Source: Geochorda sp036562495 | GTDB taxonomy: Bacteria; Bacillota; Limnochordia; Limnochordales; Geochordaceae | DNA: 64,000 nt | NCBI GenBank assembly: GCA_036562495.1 | Contig: DATCKA010000092.1 | Coordinates: forward strand, 16,383 to 80,382 | Reading direction: 5' to 3' | Shown here: positions 8,359-17,077 of the stretch, piece after piece | Layout of the letters: each line of letters begins with the position of its first letter | How positions within the stretch are numbered: the stretch's first letter is position 1 | Position numbers and translations under genes: made by a program | Notes under the pieces: generated by a model | The model's database searches: none | Told to the model about the DNA's origin: nothing | What the model saw: only the letters and a program-made list of their open reading frames with translations

Positions 8359-9153
8359 ATGGATCTGGGACTGCAAGGCAAGGTGGCCGTCGTGGCAGCC
8401 GCGTCCGAGGGGCTGGGATACGCCGCGGCGCGGGCGCTGGCGGCCGAGGGGGCGAGGCTGGCCATCTGCTCGCGGCGCGCCGACGCCATCGACCGGGCGG
8501 CCCGTTCGATCCGGGAGGCCACCGGCGCTGAGGTGCTGGCCGTCACCGCGGACGTGAGCCGGGCCGAGGACATCGCGCGCCTGGTGGAGGCCGTCGACCG
8601 CCATTACGGTCAGGTCGACGTGCTGGTCACCAACGCCGGTGGGCCCCGGCCTGGGACCTTCTTCGAATTGAGCGATGCCGACTGGCAGGCCGCCTTCGAT
8701 CTCCTGGTCATGAGCGTGGTCCGCATGGTGCGGGGCTTCGTGCCCCTCATGCGCAAGACGGGGAGAGGCGGCTCCATCCTGGCCCTGACCTCGTACAGCC
8801 TCAAGGAGCCCATCCCGGGCCTCATGCTCAGCAACGCCATGCGCGCGGCCCTGGCGGGGCTGCTCAAGACGCTGTCGCAGGAGCTCGGCCGCGAGGGCAT
8901 CCGGGTCAACGTCATCGTCCAGGGCCGCTTCGACACGGAGCGGGTGCGGGAGCTGGACCGGATCCGGGCCCAGCGGGAGGGCATCACGCCGGAGCAGGTG
9001 GTGCAGCGCTACGCCGACCAGATCGCGCTGCGCCGATACGGGCATCCCGACGAACTGGCACGGGTCATCGCCTTCCTGGCGTCGGACGCGGCCAGCTACG
9101 TCACGGGAGCGGCGCTCACCATCGACGGCGGACTGGTCAAGGGCCTGCTCTGA
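8359..9153 (+). CDS. Atypical short-chain dehydrogenase/reductase
   Basis: The 264-residue product has the SDR Rossmann fold. Its nucleotide-binding motif is AAASEGLG (13-20) in place of TGxxxGxG. NAGG at 92-95 and a C-terminal TIDGG are present. The catalytic Ser145 region is retained, but the Tyr-x-x-x-Lys pair is replaced by Ser158 and Arg162 (LSNAMR). A normal SDR hydride transfer therefore looks unlikely unless other residues substitute. Similar SN-x-x-R proteins exist among Bacillota SDRs, so this is probably a subfamily trait and not a recent mutation. A GAGGAGGG ribosome site precedes the ATG. A second SDR near 56 kb keeps the full triad. Confidence 0.8.
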   Translation: MDLGLQGKVAVVAAASEGLGYAAARALAAEGARLAICSRRADAIDRAARSIREATGAEVLAVTADVSRAEDIARLVEAVDRHYGQVDVLVTNAGGPRPGTFFELSDADWQAAFDLLVMSVVRMVRGFVPLMRKTGRGGSILALTSYSLKEPIPGLMLSNAMRAALAGLLKTLSQELGREGIRVNVIVQGRFDTERVRELDRIRAQREGITPEQVVQRYADQIALRRYGHPDELARVIAFLASDAASYVTGAALTIDGGLVKGLL

Positions 9154-9230
9154 GCGAAAAGGGGGGGCGGGCCCCGCCACGAGGGCGAGCGCCCGCCCCG
9201 TCGCGTTGCGCGTGCGGCGCGAAGGGACCC

Positions 9231-10358
9231 TCAGGCCTGCAGGCGCTCGAGTCCCTCGCGCCACGGGTAGCGGAGCAGCATATAGGCGACGAAGGCGAGC
9301 CCCGCTACCAGCAGCAGACCGAACAAGACCAGGGGAGTCAACTGCAGGTCGACCCGCCACATCTCCGGCTGAAGGTAAGGCTGCAGCGAGTCCATCCGCA
9401 CCCCGTGTCGGGCCACGGCCAGCCCCGCCGCCATGGCAACCGTGCCCGCGAGCGCGCCCGCCGCCCACCGAAGGGCACCGGGCCCGCCGGGTCGCGAGCG
9501 AGCGGCCCGCTCCGCCAGGAGCCAGGCAGCAGCCATCACCACGCCGCCGGCCACCGCGATGGCTATCCCCACTCGCACCAGCGGCACCGTCTCGACGACC
9601 GGCACCAGAGCCAGCCCGTACCAGGCCGAGGCCGCCGCCTGCAGGACGAGGGTCACGGCAAGGGCGCGACCGACGCCCGCCCGTACCCGGCGAGCAGGCT
9701 CCGGAGCGACGCGCGCCGCCACGTGGCCCACAGCCAGCACGTACGAAAGGCCGACCAGTAGCAGGTTGAGCAAGGCGTGGACGTAGCGGGGCCACAGCGT
9801 CGGCTCGGACACGTTGAGCGCGGTGCCCGACAGGTTGAAGAGCTCCCCGTACCGCTCCGGGTGCGGGAAGAGGCTCATGTTGTTGACCAGCGCGAAAGCC
9901 GTCCAGACCAAGGCTCCCAGCGTCACCGCCAGGCCCCAGGCCGGGGCCCGAGGGCCGTGCTTGCGGCGCAGGGCCCAGGCGTAGAGGGCGTAGTACCCCA
10001 CGATGAGCACGGGAATCACGCTGACCCAGCTCCAGGCCACGAAGGTCGAAGCCGTGTAGAAGAACGGCCCGTACAGCACCTGCACGAAGAGCAGGGGGGC
10101 CACTCCCGTCGTGATGGAGAAGGCCATGGCCACGGGCAGGGCCTGGGAGAGGTGGGCGCCCAGCAGCCGCGCGGGCCCGGCCCGGAGCTCGTCGTGCGCC
10201 CGCCCGGCCACGGCACTGACCAGGCCGATGGCCGTGCCCCCGAGGGTCACGCCGACGAAGAGCGTGTGCAGCGTGTAGGTCAGCACCAGCAGCACCTGCA
10301 GCAGCCAGGGCGGCGCGGGGATCCCGATGGGATCGGGGCCAGGAAGCATGGCCGGCAT
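9231..10358 (-). CDS. Cytochrome bd-like membrane subunit, CydA-type paralogue
   Basis: The 375-residue protein has about nine membrane segments. It aligns along its first half with the CydA-like protein encoded just upstream: the TM1 His (His31 in YTLHTLFVGVTLGG), the FSITTGVAP segment, and WPRYVH. It is therefore a CydA-type subunit, not a CydB. It keeps a His (His194) at the position corresponding to the second b558 ligand of CydA, but has no Glu pair in the third segment. The ATG at 10358 is preferred because AAGGAG lies 9 bases upstream; an earlier GTG at 10388 would overlap the upstream stop. It is probably cotranscribed with its partner and forms a heterodimeric respiratory complex. 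Confidence 0.7.
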   Translation of the reverse strand: MPAMLPGPDPIGIPAPPWLLQVLLVLTYTLHTLFVGVTLGGTAIGLVSAVAGRAHDELRAGPARLLGAHLSQALPVAMAFSITTGVAPLLFVQVLYGPFFYTASTFVAWSWVSVIPVLIVGYYALYAWALRRKHGPRAPAWGLAVTLGALVWTAFALVNNMSLFPHPERYGELFNLSGTALNVSEPTLWPRYVHALLNLLLVGLSYVLAVGHVAARVAPEPARRVRAGVGRALAVTLVLQAAASAWYGLALVPVVETVPLVRVGIAIAVAGGVVMAAAWLLAERAARSRPGGPGALRWAAGALAGTVAMAAGLAVARHGVRMDSLQPYLQPEMWRVDLQLTPLVLFGLLLVAGLAFVAYMLLRYPWREGLERLQA

Positions 10359-10384
10359 CCTCGACATCTCCTTTCCCCATGGGT

Positions 10385-11749
10385 TCACGAGATGGGCTCA
10401 CCGGGCAGCGGCGGTCGCCCCGCGGCCGACGGCGCCTCGGGCGGGCTGAGGGATGCGAGCCACCGTGCCAGGACGCGCCGCTCCTCGGGGGTGCCCATGA
10501 AGGGCGGCATGTAGGGCTTCAAGGTGTCGAGGTGGGCGAGCTGGAAGTCGAGGTAGGCCTCGCTCCAGCCTCTGACCAGGGGCTGGATGTCGTTGTAGCC
10601 GCCCAGCGAGTGACAGATGGAGCACTGGAGGCGGAAGATCTCCTGGCCGGCGAGGACGTCCGCCACCTGAGCGTGGGCCTGGTCGCCTGCCGCCCATGCC
10701 GGCTCCGTCCGCACCGGGTCAGCGAAACGAGCGGAGGCCAGCACCCCCCGGGCAGAGAGCTGGGGCTGCTGCCAGACGAAGACCCCGTTGGAGTAGAGGT
10801 AGCCGTAGATGGTGTAGGGCTTGCGGATGCCCTCCCGTACCCACTCGGTGCCACCCGTCGCGATGAGCCCCGCCGCCAGGAGCACGGCCGCCAGGGCGCT
10901 CGTGGCCGTCCTGGGGGCCCGCAGCGGCCCCAACACGCCCACGGCGAAGATGATGGACGAGATGACGACGCTCCCCACGAACATCAGGGAGACGGGCGCG
11001 GCTCCGCCCAACACCAGCATCCGGGCGCCGACGGGCACCACCTGCAAGTACCAGATGGTGGTCAGCGGCAGCAGCAGCGCCCCGGGCACCAGCCACCAGG
11101 CGGCAAACCGCACCACCCGGTCGCGATCCGGCTGGGATGTGATGCCGGTGGCGGTCGCCAGCCCCCACAACCCGGCCAGGGCTGCGGCCGCAGCGCTCCG
11201 ACCCACCAGGCTCGGCCAGTAGCTGGGGTTGAAGAAGCCGTCCCAGAAGTTGCCCGTCTCGAGCCAGCGACCCGGCGTCAGCATGAAGCTGATGATGCCG
11301 TTGATGATCACCAGCGACATGAAGGCGCTGACCGCGTAGGCCCACCCGTAGAGCATGTGGGTCCTGGCGTCCACCCGGTGCCACGACGCGACGTAGAGCA
11401 GCACCGCCGTGATCTCGGCGATGAAGAAGACCCACTCCATGGCCCATGCCCAGACGAAGGTGCGGATGAGCACCGACGTGGTCGGCGGACTGACCAGGCC
11501 GATGGTAAACCAGATGCCCACCCCGGTCAGGGCGCCGAAGACGGCGGTGAGGAGCAGGAAGAACCGGGAATGAGCCTCGACGTAGGCCAGCACCTCCTGC
11601 CGACCCTCACGACGGGCCCACCGTTCGGCCAGCACCAGGTAGAGCCCGCCGCCGACGGCGAACATGGCCACGAAGACGTGCAGGATGGCGACGATGCCAA
11701 CGGTGAGGGAGCCTCCCAATCGAGGGATGGCCCAGAAGGGATAGTTCAC
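10385..11749 (-). CDS. Cytochrome bd-like CydA subunit fused to a cytochrome c domain
   Basis: The 454-residue protein has a polytopic CydA-like N-terminal part. TM1 His24 corresponds to the b595/d-side His19 of E. coli CydA. Glu105 and Glu112 in AMEWVFFIAE resemble the conserved E99/E107 pair. The His186 equivalent appears as Arg184. After the last membrane segment comes a class I cytochrome c domain with Cys376-x-x-Cys379-His380 and a probable axial Met in KPYMPPFMG. A C-type domain at this end is known in divergent branches of the bd superfamily. The electron donor could thus be a c-type pathway instead of quinol. The GTG start has AAGGAGG 8 bases upstream. The product is probably a terminal oxidase or related reductase. 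Confidence 0.75.
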   Translation of the reverse strand: MNYPFWAIPRLGGSLTVGIVAILHVFVAMFAVGGGLYLVLAERWARREGRQEVLAYVEAHSRFFLLLTAVFGALTGVGIWFTIGLVSPPTTSVLIRTFVWAWAMEWVFFIAEITAVLLYVASWHRVDARTHMLYGWAYAVSAFMSLVIINGIISFMLTPGRWLETGNFWDGFFNPSYWPSLVGRSAAAAALAGLWGLATATGITSQPDRDRVVRFAAWWLVPGALLLPLTTIWYLQVVPVGARMLVLGGAAPVSLMFVGSVVISSIIFAVGVLGPLRAPRTATSALAAVLLAAGLIATGGTEWVREGIRKPYTIYGYLYSNGVFVWQQPQLSARGVLASARFADPVRTEPAWAAGDQAHAQVADVLAGQEIFRLQCSICHSLGGYNDIQPLVRGWSEAYLDFQLAHLDTLKPYMPPFMGTPEERRVLARWLASLSPPEAPSAAGRPPLPGEPIS

Positions 11750-11779
11750 GGCGTACCCCTCCTTGTTGCAAACGAAAAC

Positions 11780-11811
11780 GTGGTAGTAAGGAAAACCGCT
11801 GGCACTACCAC
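11780..11811. promoter_or_regulatory. Inverted repeat upstream of the bd-like operon
   Basis: GTGGTAGT at 11780-11787 and its exact reverse complement ACTACCAC at 11804-11811 are separated by 16 bases. They lie 31-62 bases upstream of the GTG start of the cytochrome gene. The position suits an operator or a leader hairpin. The rest of the 165-base gap down to the Lhr stop shows no gene. Confidence 0.4.
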
Positions 11812-11914
11812 CGTACCGGGGGATGGACCGGTCCGAGAGGGGAGAAAGTGGAGGACGACAGTCTGTGAGAATTGTCTGAACCGGATGTGGCGTCTCCGGC
11901 CAACAAGGTAGGGT

Positions 11915-14900
11915 CTAGACCCAACGTTCGAGGGTGTGGGGCCCCTCGGCGAACCCGGCCTCCCGGATCCATGCCAGGTGTCCACGGTCTTGGGTGACCG
12001 GGACCCCCTGGACGGTGCGGATGATCAGCCGTCGTCCGGGAAAGGCAGCGCCCGCCAGGCGCGCCGCCGACTCCAGAGCCTGGCGCAACGCCTCGGGGCT
12101 CGCGGCGGGATCGTGCCACAGCCCGCCCGAGGCCGGGCGCAGGAGCAGGATGGGATCGGGTCCTACTCCGGCGACCAGCCCCGTGGGCGGCCCCGCGGGC
12201 CACCAGGAGGGGAGATGCCCGGCCAGGGCCACCGCCACCACGGGGTCCACGGTCGCCGTGGCCCACGCGTGACCCCATGAGCTCCCGGCACCGGCCGCCT
12301 CCGAGCGCAACGCTTCGATGTCGGGGCCCCTGGCGAACTGCTCGCCCTCCAACCCCTCCACGGCCCAGACGCGCAGGACCCGCCCCTGGGCCTCCATCGT
12401 CTCGAGCGCCTGGGCGACGTAGGACCAGGGCAGCGGGATCCCCTCGGCGATGGCCACGCTGCGGCTGACGATCCCGTATCGGGCCAAGAGCGCCTCGGCC
12501 CACGCCTCGGCCTGGCGGGACCGTTGGTCGAGCTCGTGACCGACGCGGTAGAAGCGCACCAGGGACACATCAGGCCTCGCACCTGCCCGGCGGGAGAGCG
12601 CACGGCGGACGGCGCGGCGCACGGCCCGGGCGCGGCGGCGGTACGTCCCCGGCGATAGCCCGACCGCGGCCGGCACGTCTCGTCTGGGGGCCCGAGCCAC
12701 GGCCTCGAGCAGCTCGATGGATTCGGCTCCCACGAGGCCGGCCCGCACGAGCGCAAGCAGGGCCCCGGCAGCGGTCTCCATGTCGAGCCCTGCATGGCTT
12801 GCGAGCTCCCACCCAAACCAGCTGCCCCCTCGCTGAAGGACGGCCAGGACGGCGCGTGCCTCGGGGGGGAGCTGAGGCTCGGAGACGGCAGGGCCGGCCA
12901 GGTTGGCGCCGGACGCCTGAGTCCGAGGGAAGAGGGTCACCCGGGGCTCCCGATCCGCCTCCTGGCCGTCCGCCACCACGGCCCAGCCGACCTGGCCGGA
13001 GGCAATGGCCCTGGCGAGGTCGGGGCGCGGGTCTCGACCGAGACGGCCCGCCAGCATGACGAGCCAGTCCGACCAGCGTGCCCGCACGCCCGCCATGGTG
13101 GAGAGTCGCTGGAGGAGGAGCTCCGTCTCCGCGTTCGTATCCGGGCGCTCTCGTGCCCGCAGCAGGCCGTGACGCCGCATGACGAAGGCCCGGTAGCGTG
13201 AGATGGGGACGGGGGCAGCCTCGGCCCGAGCCCGCTCGAGCGTGCGCCGGCGAGCCTCCAGCAGCCCCGCCACCGCCACGTAGCCGGGTGCCTCCCCGGC
13301 CCGCAGGGTGGCCAGCAAGACGAGACCCCTGGCCTCCAGCACCTGTAGCGCGCCCTGGGCGACCGGGGCCGGTACGCCGTAGCGGTCGGCCACATCCTCG
13401 ACGCGCCAGGGGCCGGGCCGCGAGGAGAGCCGGTGGGAGAGCAGGGCGGCGAGGGCTTCGATCCGCTGCTGCGGGTCGTCCGCGTCCAGGGCCTCGAGGG
13501 CAGGGGCCAGCAGGGCGTGGACCCACAGGTCACGGCGGCGCATCACGCGCCCCTGTCGCCTGAGCGCATCCATCCACGTCTGCCACGGGGCCCCCGTCCC
13601 GATGGCCTCCTCCAGTTCCCGGTAGCTGAGGTCACCGGCGAACCGCAGCCAGTCCTCCAGACGGTCGATGGTATCGGGGGGCCGGTGGCCCAACCACGCC
13701 GGGAAACGATGGCGCTCGGCCACCTCCTGGAAGGCACGCTCGTCCACCAGACGCTCCAGGTGCCCGGCTGCGGCTGCCTGGCGCAGCAGCTCCTCGGGGT
13801 CGCCCATCAACAGCGTCGCGCGGCCCTCGGCCTTGGGCGCGTCGGGCCTGTACAGGTAGGCTTGCGTAAAGGCCGCCAGCATGGCCGCCGCGAGGGGAGA
13901 GGGGACGCGTCGCTCCACCACCCGCCGCTCGATCTCGCCGCGCTGCAGGCCCCTCACCAGCCGTGCCATGGTCTCCACGTCGAGGTCCTCTGCGGCCGCC
14001 TCGCGGAGGGCCTCCTGCAGCAGGACACGCACGGCCCCCGCTCGGGTCGCCTGCGCGAGCAGGTCCGCGGCCCTGAGGCGCTGCAGCCACAAGGGTTGGC
14101 GGCGTGCCCGGTGGCTGCGCGGGATGAGCAGCGCCCGGGTGGCCGCCTCCCGAAACCGCTGGGCCACCAGGGGGCTCCCGGGCAGCCACGCGTGGACCAA
14201 CGCGACGGGGTCCTCGCCTCCGAGGCGACAGAGCTCGTCGGGGTCGACGTCGGCCTCCGCGGGCAGGCGCACCATCACCCCGTCGTCGGCCGCGAGCGTG
14301 TCGGGAGTCAGGCCGCGAGCACGCAGGTAGCCTTCGATGGCCAGCGCCCAGGCCCGGTGGACGGCCCGGCCCCAGGGGCTGTGCAAGACGATGCGCCGGT
14401 CGCCCAGCTCGTCGGGAAAGGTCTCGACCACGACGCGGCGATCCGTCGGGAGCGTGCCGCAGGCCCTCCACTGGCGGACCACCAGGCTCGCCAGGGCGTC
14501 GGCAGCGGCCTCGTCCAGGCAGGCATGCTCGCACAGCCACCGTCGCAACTCCGAGTGGGCCGCATCGTCGGAGGGGCAGTCCTTCAGGCGCTCGGCCATC
14601 TGCGCCAGGGTCTCGCCGACCCAGCGCCCCAGGTGCGTGGAGCGGCCCTGCGCGTCCCCCCGCCAGAACGGCACCAGGGCGGGCCCCTCGTGAGGAGCGG
14701 GGCTGACCAGGACCCGGTCGGGCTTGATGGCCTCGATGCGCCACGTGCCCATGCCGAGCCTGAAGACGTCGCCCCGGCGTCTCTCGTAGGTGAACTCCTC
14801 GTCCAACTCGCCGAGTTTGACGTCGGTGCCCTGCAGGTAGACGGGATACAGCCCTCGGTCCGGGATGGTGCCCGACCCGGCGTAGAGGACCGTCAGGGCT

Positions 14901-16414
14901 CCCTCGGCGCTGCGGATGCGCCCGTGCTGCCGGTCCCAACGCACTCGGGGTCGCCATCGACCGCCGGGGAGCTCGCCGGCTACCAGAGCCAGCACCTCTT
15001 GGAACATTTCCCGGGAAAGGTCCGAGAAAGCTGCCGTGCGACGGACCAGTCTCAGCAGCTCCTGCTCGTCCCACTCCTGGACCACGGTGGCGCCGACGAC
15101 GAACTGCGCCAGCACGTCCAGCCCGCCCGACAGCAGCCGGGTGGGCTCGATGTCGCCGGCGACCATGGCCCGGGCAGCGGCCGCGGCCTCGAGCAAATCG
15201 GCCGGGTGCGTGGCCAGCAGGACGCCGTGGCTGGTGCCCGTGACGGCATGACCGGAGCGCCCCAGCCGCTGCAATCCCTGGGCCACCTGCTTGGGTGACT
15301 GGACCTGGACGACCAGGTCGACGGTGCCCACGTCGATGCCCAGCTCGAGGGTGGAGGTGGCCACCACGGCCTTGAGCGCACCCGACTTGAGCGCCTCTTC
15401 CACGTAGAGGCGCGCCGGTCGCGCCATGCTGCCGTGGTGCGTCATGGTGAGGCGACGCCCCGCCAGGTCGTTGACGAGGTGGGTGAGGCGCTCGGCCAGG
15501 CGGCGGTTGTTGACGAAGACCAGGGTGGCGCGGTGCGCCTCGATGAGCTCCAGGAGCCGGCGCGCCACCGACGTCCACACCGACCCCTCGTCCTCGGGCA
15601 GTCCGAGGCCGGGCACGATCACCTCGAGGGTCAGCGGCTTGCGACCGCCCGCTTCGAGTACCCGCACCTCCCCGGCGTGGGCGCCGCCGAGCCACACGGC
15701 GGCGGCCTCCGGCGGCTCGATGGTGGCTGACAGACCGACGCGTTGCGCCCGTGCGCCTGCGAGGAGATCCCGCAGCTCGAGGCTGAGCGCCAGGAGCACG
15801 CCTCGCTTGCTCGGGGCCAGCGCGTGCACCTCGTCGACGATGACCCGGCTGGCCCGGAGCAGGGCGGGGCGGGTCGCCGGCGACAAGAGCATCAGGAAGA
15901 AGGACTCCGGGGTGGTGACGAGGATGTGCGGGGGGCGGCGCGCCATGGCCCGGCGCTGTCGAGCAGGGGTGTCGGCGGTGCGCACCCCGGCCTCGATGCC
16001 GGGCCAGGGCCGACCACGCTCACGGGCGAGGGAGGCTAGCTCGGCCAGGGGCTGTTGCAGCGTGCGGTGGATGTCGTGGCCGAGAGCCCGCAGCGGTGAG
16101 ACGTAGATGGTGTGGACGCGAGGACTGGTCTCGCTCGACGTGCGCAGCAGCTCGTCGAGGGTCACCAGGAAGGCCGCCAGTGTCTTGCCGGACCCGGTCG
16201 GGGCCGACAGGACCACGTCCTGCCCCGACCGGATGGCGGGCCACCCCATGCACTGCACGGGGGTCGGCGTGCCCCACCGCCGCGTGAAGCACTCGGCGAC
16301 CAGGGGATCGAAGGCTGCTAGCGGATCGTCACGCAGCGGACGAAGGCGCCTCCCAGTGGACCTGGCACTCCTCGACGGAGCGCTCCAGCTCCGCCGCCAG
16401 GCTGGCGGGGTCAT
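11915..16414 (-). CDS. lhr: Lhr-family DEAD/DEAH-box ATP-dependent helicase
   Basis: The product is up to 1499 residues, the normal size of full-length Lhr. Motifs include the Q motif region (TPVQCMGWPAI), Walker A APTGSGKT (71-78), DEVH in VIVDEVHALAPSKRG, SAT in GLSATIEPP, and motif VI QGLQRLGRSGH. After the helicase core come winged-helix and large C-terminal extension domains of the Lhr type. Family members unwind RNA-DNA hybrids and act in DNA repair. The start is uncertain. The ATG at 16414 lies 86 bases inside the upstream CBS/ACT gene, and clear homology begins about 30 residues later near DDPLAAFDPL without a better start codon. Confidence 0.9.
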   Translation of the reverse strand: MTPPAWRRSWSAPSRSARSTGRRLRPLRDDPLAAFDPLVAECFTRRWGTPTPVQCMGWPAIRSGQDVVLSAPTGSGKTLAAFLVTLDELLRTSSETSPRVHTIYVSPLRALGHDIHRTLQQPLAELASLARERGRPWPGIEAGVRTADTPARQRRAMARRPPHILVTTPESFFLMLLSPATRPALLRASRVIVDEVHALAPSKRGVLLALSLELRDLLAGARAQRVGLSATIEPPEAAAVWLGGAHAGEVRVLEAGGRKPLTLEVIVPGLGLPEDEGSVWTSVARRLLELIEAHRATLVFVNNRRLAERLTHLVNDLAGRRLTMTHHGSMARPARLYVEEALKSGALKAVVATSTLELGIDVGTVDLVVQVQSPKQVAQGLQRLGRSGHAVTGTSHGVLLATHPADLLEAAAAARAMVAGDIEPTRLLSGGLDVLAQFVVGATVVQEWDEQELLRLVRRTAAFSDLSREMFQEVLALVAGELPGGRWRPRVRWDRQHGRIRSAEGALTVLYAGSGTIPDRGLYPVYLQGTDVKLGELDEEFTYERRRGDVFRLGMGTWRIEAIKPDRVLVSPAPHEGPALVPFWRGDAQGRSTHLGRWVGETLAQMAERLKDCPSDDAAHSELRRWLCEHACLDEAAADALASLVVRQWRACGTLPTDRRVVVETFPDELGDRRIVLHSPWGRAVHRAWALAIEGYLRARGLTPDTLAADDGVMVRLPAEADVDPDELCRLGGEDPVALVHAWLPGSPLVAQRFREAATRALLIPRSHRARRQPLWLQRLRAADLLAQATRAGAVRVLLQEALREAAAEDLDVETMARLVRGLQRGEIERRVVERRVPSPLAAAMLAAFTQAYLYRPDAPKAEGRATLLMGDPEELLRQAAAAGHLERLVDERAFQEVAERHRFPAWLGHRPPDTIDRLEDWLRFAGDLSYRELEEAIGTGAPWQTWMDALRRQGRVMRRRDLWVHALLAPALEALDADDPQQRIEALAALLSHRLSSRPGPWRVEDVADRYGVPAPVAQGALQVLEARGLVLLATLRAGEAPGYVAVAGLLEARRRTLERARAEAAPVPISRYRAFVMRRHGLLRARERPDTNAETELLLQRLSTMAGVRARWSDWLVMLAGRLGRDPRPDLARAIASGQVGWAVVADGQEADREPRVTLFPRTQASGANLAGPAVSEPQLPPEARAVLAVLQRGGSWFGWELASHAGLDMETAAGALLALVRAGLVGAESIELLEAVARAPRRDVPAAVGLSPGTYRRRARAVRRAVRRALSRRAGARPDVSLVRFYRVGHELDQRSRQAEAWAEALLARYGIVSRSVAIAEGIPLPWSYVAQALETMEAQGRVLRVWAVEGLEGEQFARGPDIEALRSEAAGAGSSWGHAWATATVDPVVAVALAGHLPSWWPAGPPTGLVAGVGPDPILLLRPASGGLWHDPAASPEALRQALESAARLAGAAFPGRRLIIRTVQGVPVTQDRGHLAWIREAGFAEGPHTLERWV

Positions 16415-16982
16415 CGCCCTCTACACGGCACACCAGGTGCGCCCGGCCCGGAGGTGCTGGAGTGGTGACGACGCTGTGGATGTTGAGGCCGTGGCCGGCG
16501 ATGACCGAGGCGATGCGCGCCAGCACCCCCGGCCGGTCGGCGCAGTCGACCTCCAGGCGGGAGCCCGGCTTGCGCACGCCCAGGAGGTCGACGAAGGCGT
16601 CGAAGATGTCGGTCTCCGTGATGATTCCAACGAGACGACCATCTTCGACGACGGGCAGCCCGCCGATCTTGTGCTCGCGCATCAAGAGGGCGGCCTGCTC
16701 GATGGGCGAGTCGGGCGATACGGTGATGACCCGCCGGGTCATGGCCTCCCGCACCGTCAGCTTGTCCAGCAGGTACCGCAGCTCGTAGACGCTGAGCGTG
16801 GTGGCGGGCGACGCCGAGACCCTCATCAGGTCCAGCAGCGTCACGATGCCCACCACCTCGCCGTTCTCCAGCACCGGCAACCGGCGGATCTTGCGCCCCT
16901 CCATCAGGCGGAGCGCCTCGACCACCGGGGTGGAGGGCTCCACCGTGATGGGATTGACGGTCATCCTGTCGCGCACACGCAC
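16329..16982 (-). CDS. CBS-pair and ACT domain protein (AcuB-like)
   Basis: The 217-residue product starts with two CBS motifs (MTVNPITVEPSTPVVEAL at 7-24, and REAMTRRVITVSPDSPIEQA near 75-94). An ACT domain follows from about residue 140 (SRLEVDCADRPGVLARIASV). This is the layout and length of AcuB. CBS pairs bind adenine nucleotides and ACT domains bind amino acids or other small ligands, so a sensory role is likely. The GTG at 16982 is chosen because GGAGGGGGAG precedes it by 8 bases and it gives the usual MxVRDRMT opening. Its 3' end overlaps the possible Lhr start, suggesting coupled translation. Confidence 0.82.
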   Translation of the reverse strand: MRVRDRMTVNPITVEPSTPVVEALRLMEGRKIRRLPVLENGEVVGIVTLLDLMRVSASPATTLSVYELRYLLDKLTVREAMTRRVITVSPDSPIEQAALLMREHKIGGLPVVEDGRLVGIITETDIFDAFVDLLGVRKPGSRLEVDCADRPGVLARIASVIAGHGLNIHSVVTTPAPPGRAHLVCRVEGDDPASLAAELERSVEECQVHWEAPSSAA

Positions 16983-17077
16983 GGTGTGATCTCCCCCTCC
17001 ATCTCGGCGCGATGTACCATCCAAAGCCCGGGCCTGCCGAGCTCCCTGGCGTCGTCGCCGTCGGGCCTCGCCCTGGC

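Noticed and set aside
8242..10401. Open frame of about 720 codons on the minus strand spanning the SDR and the bd-like subunit
   Set aside because: The frame covers real genes in other frames and has a biased Arg/Gly/Ala composition. The SDR and the membrane subunit both have recognisable motifs and ribosome sites.
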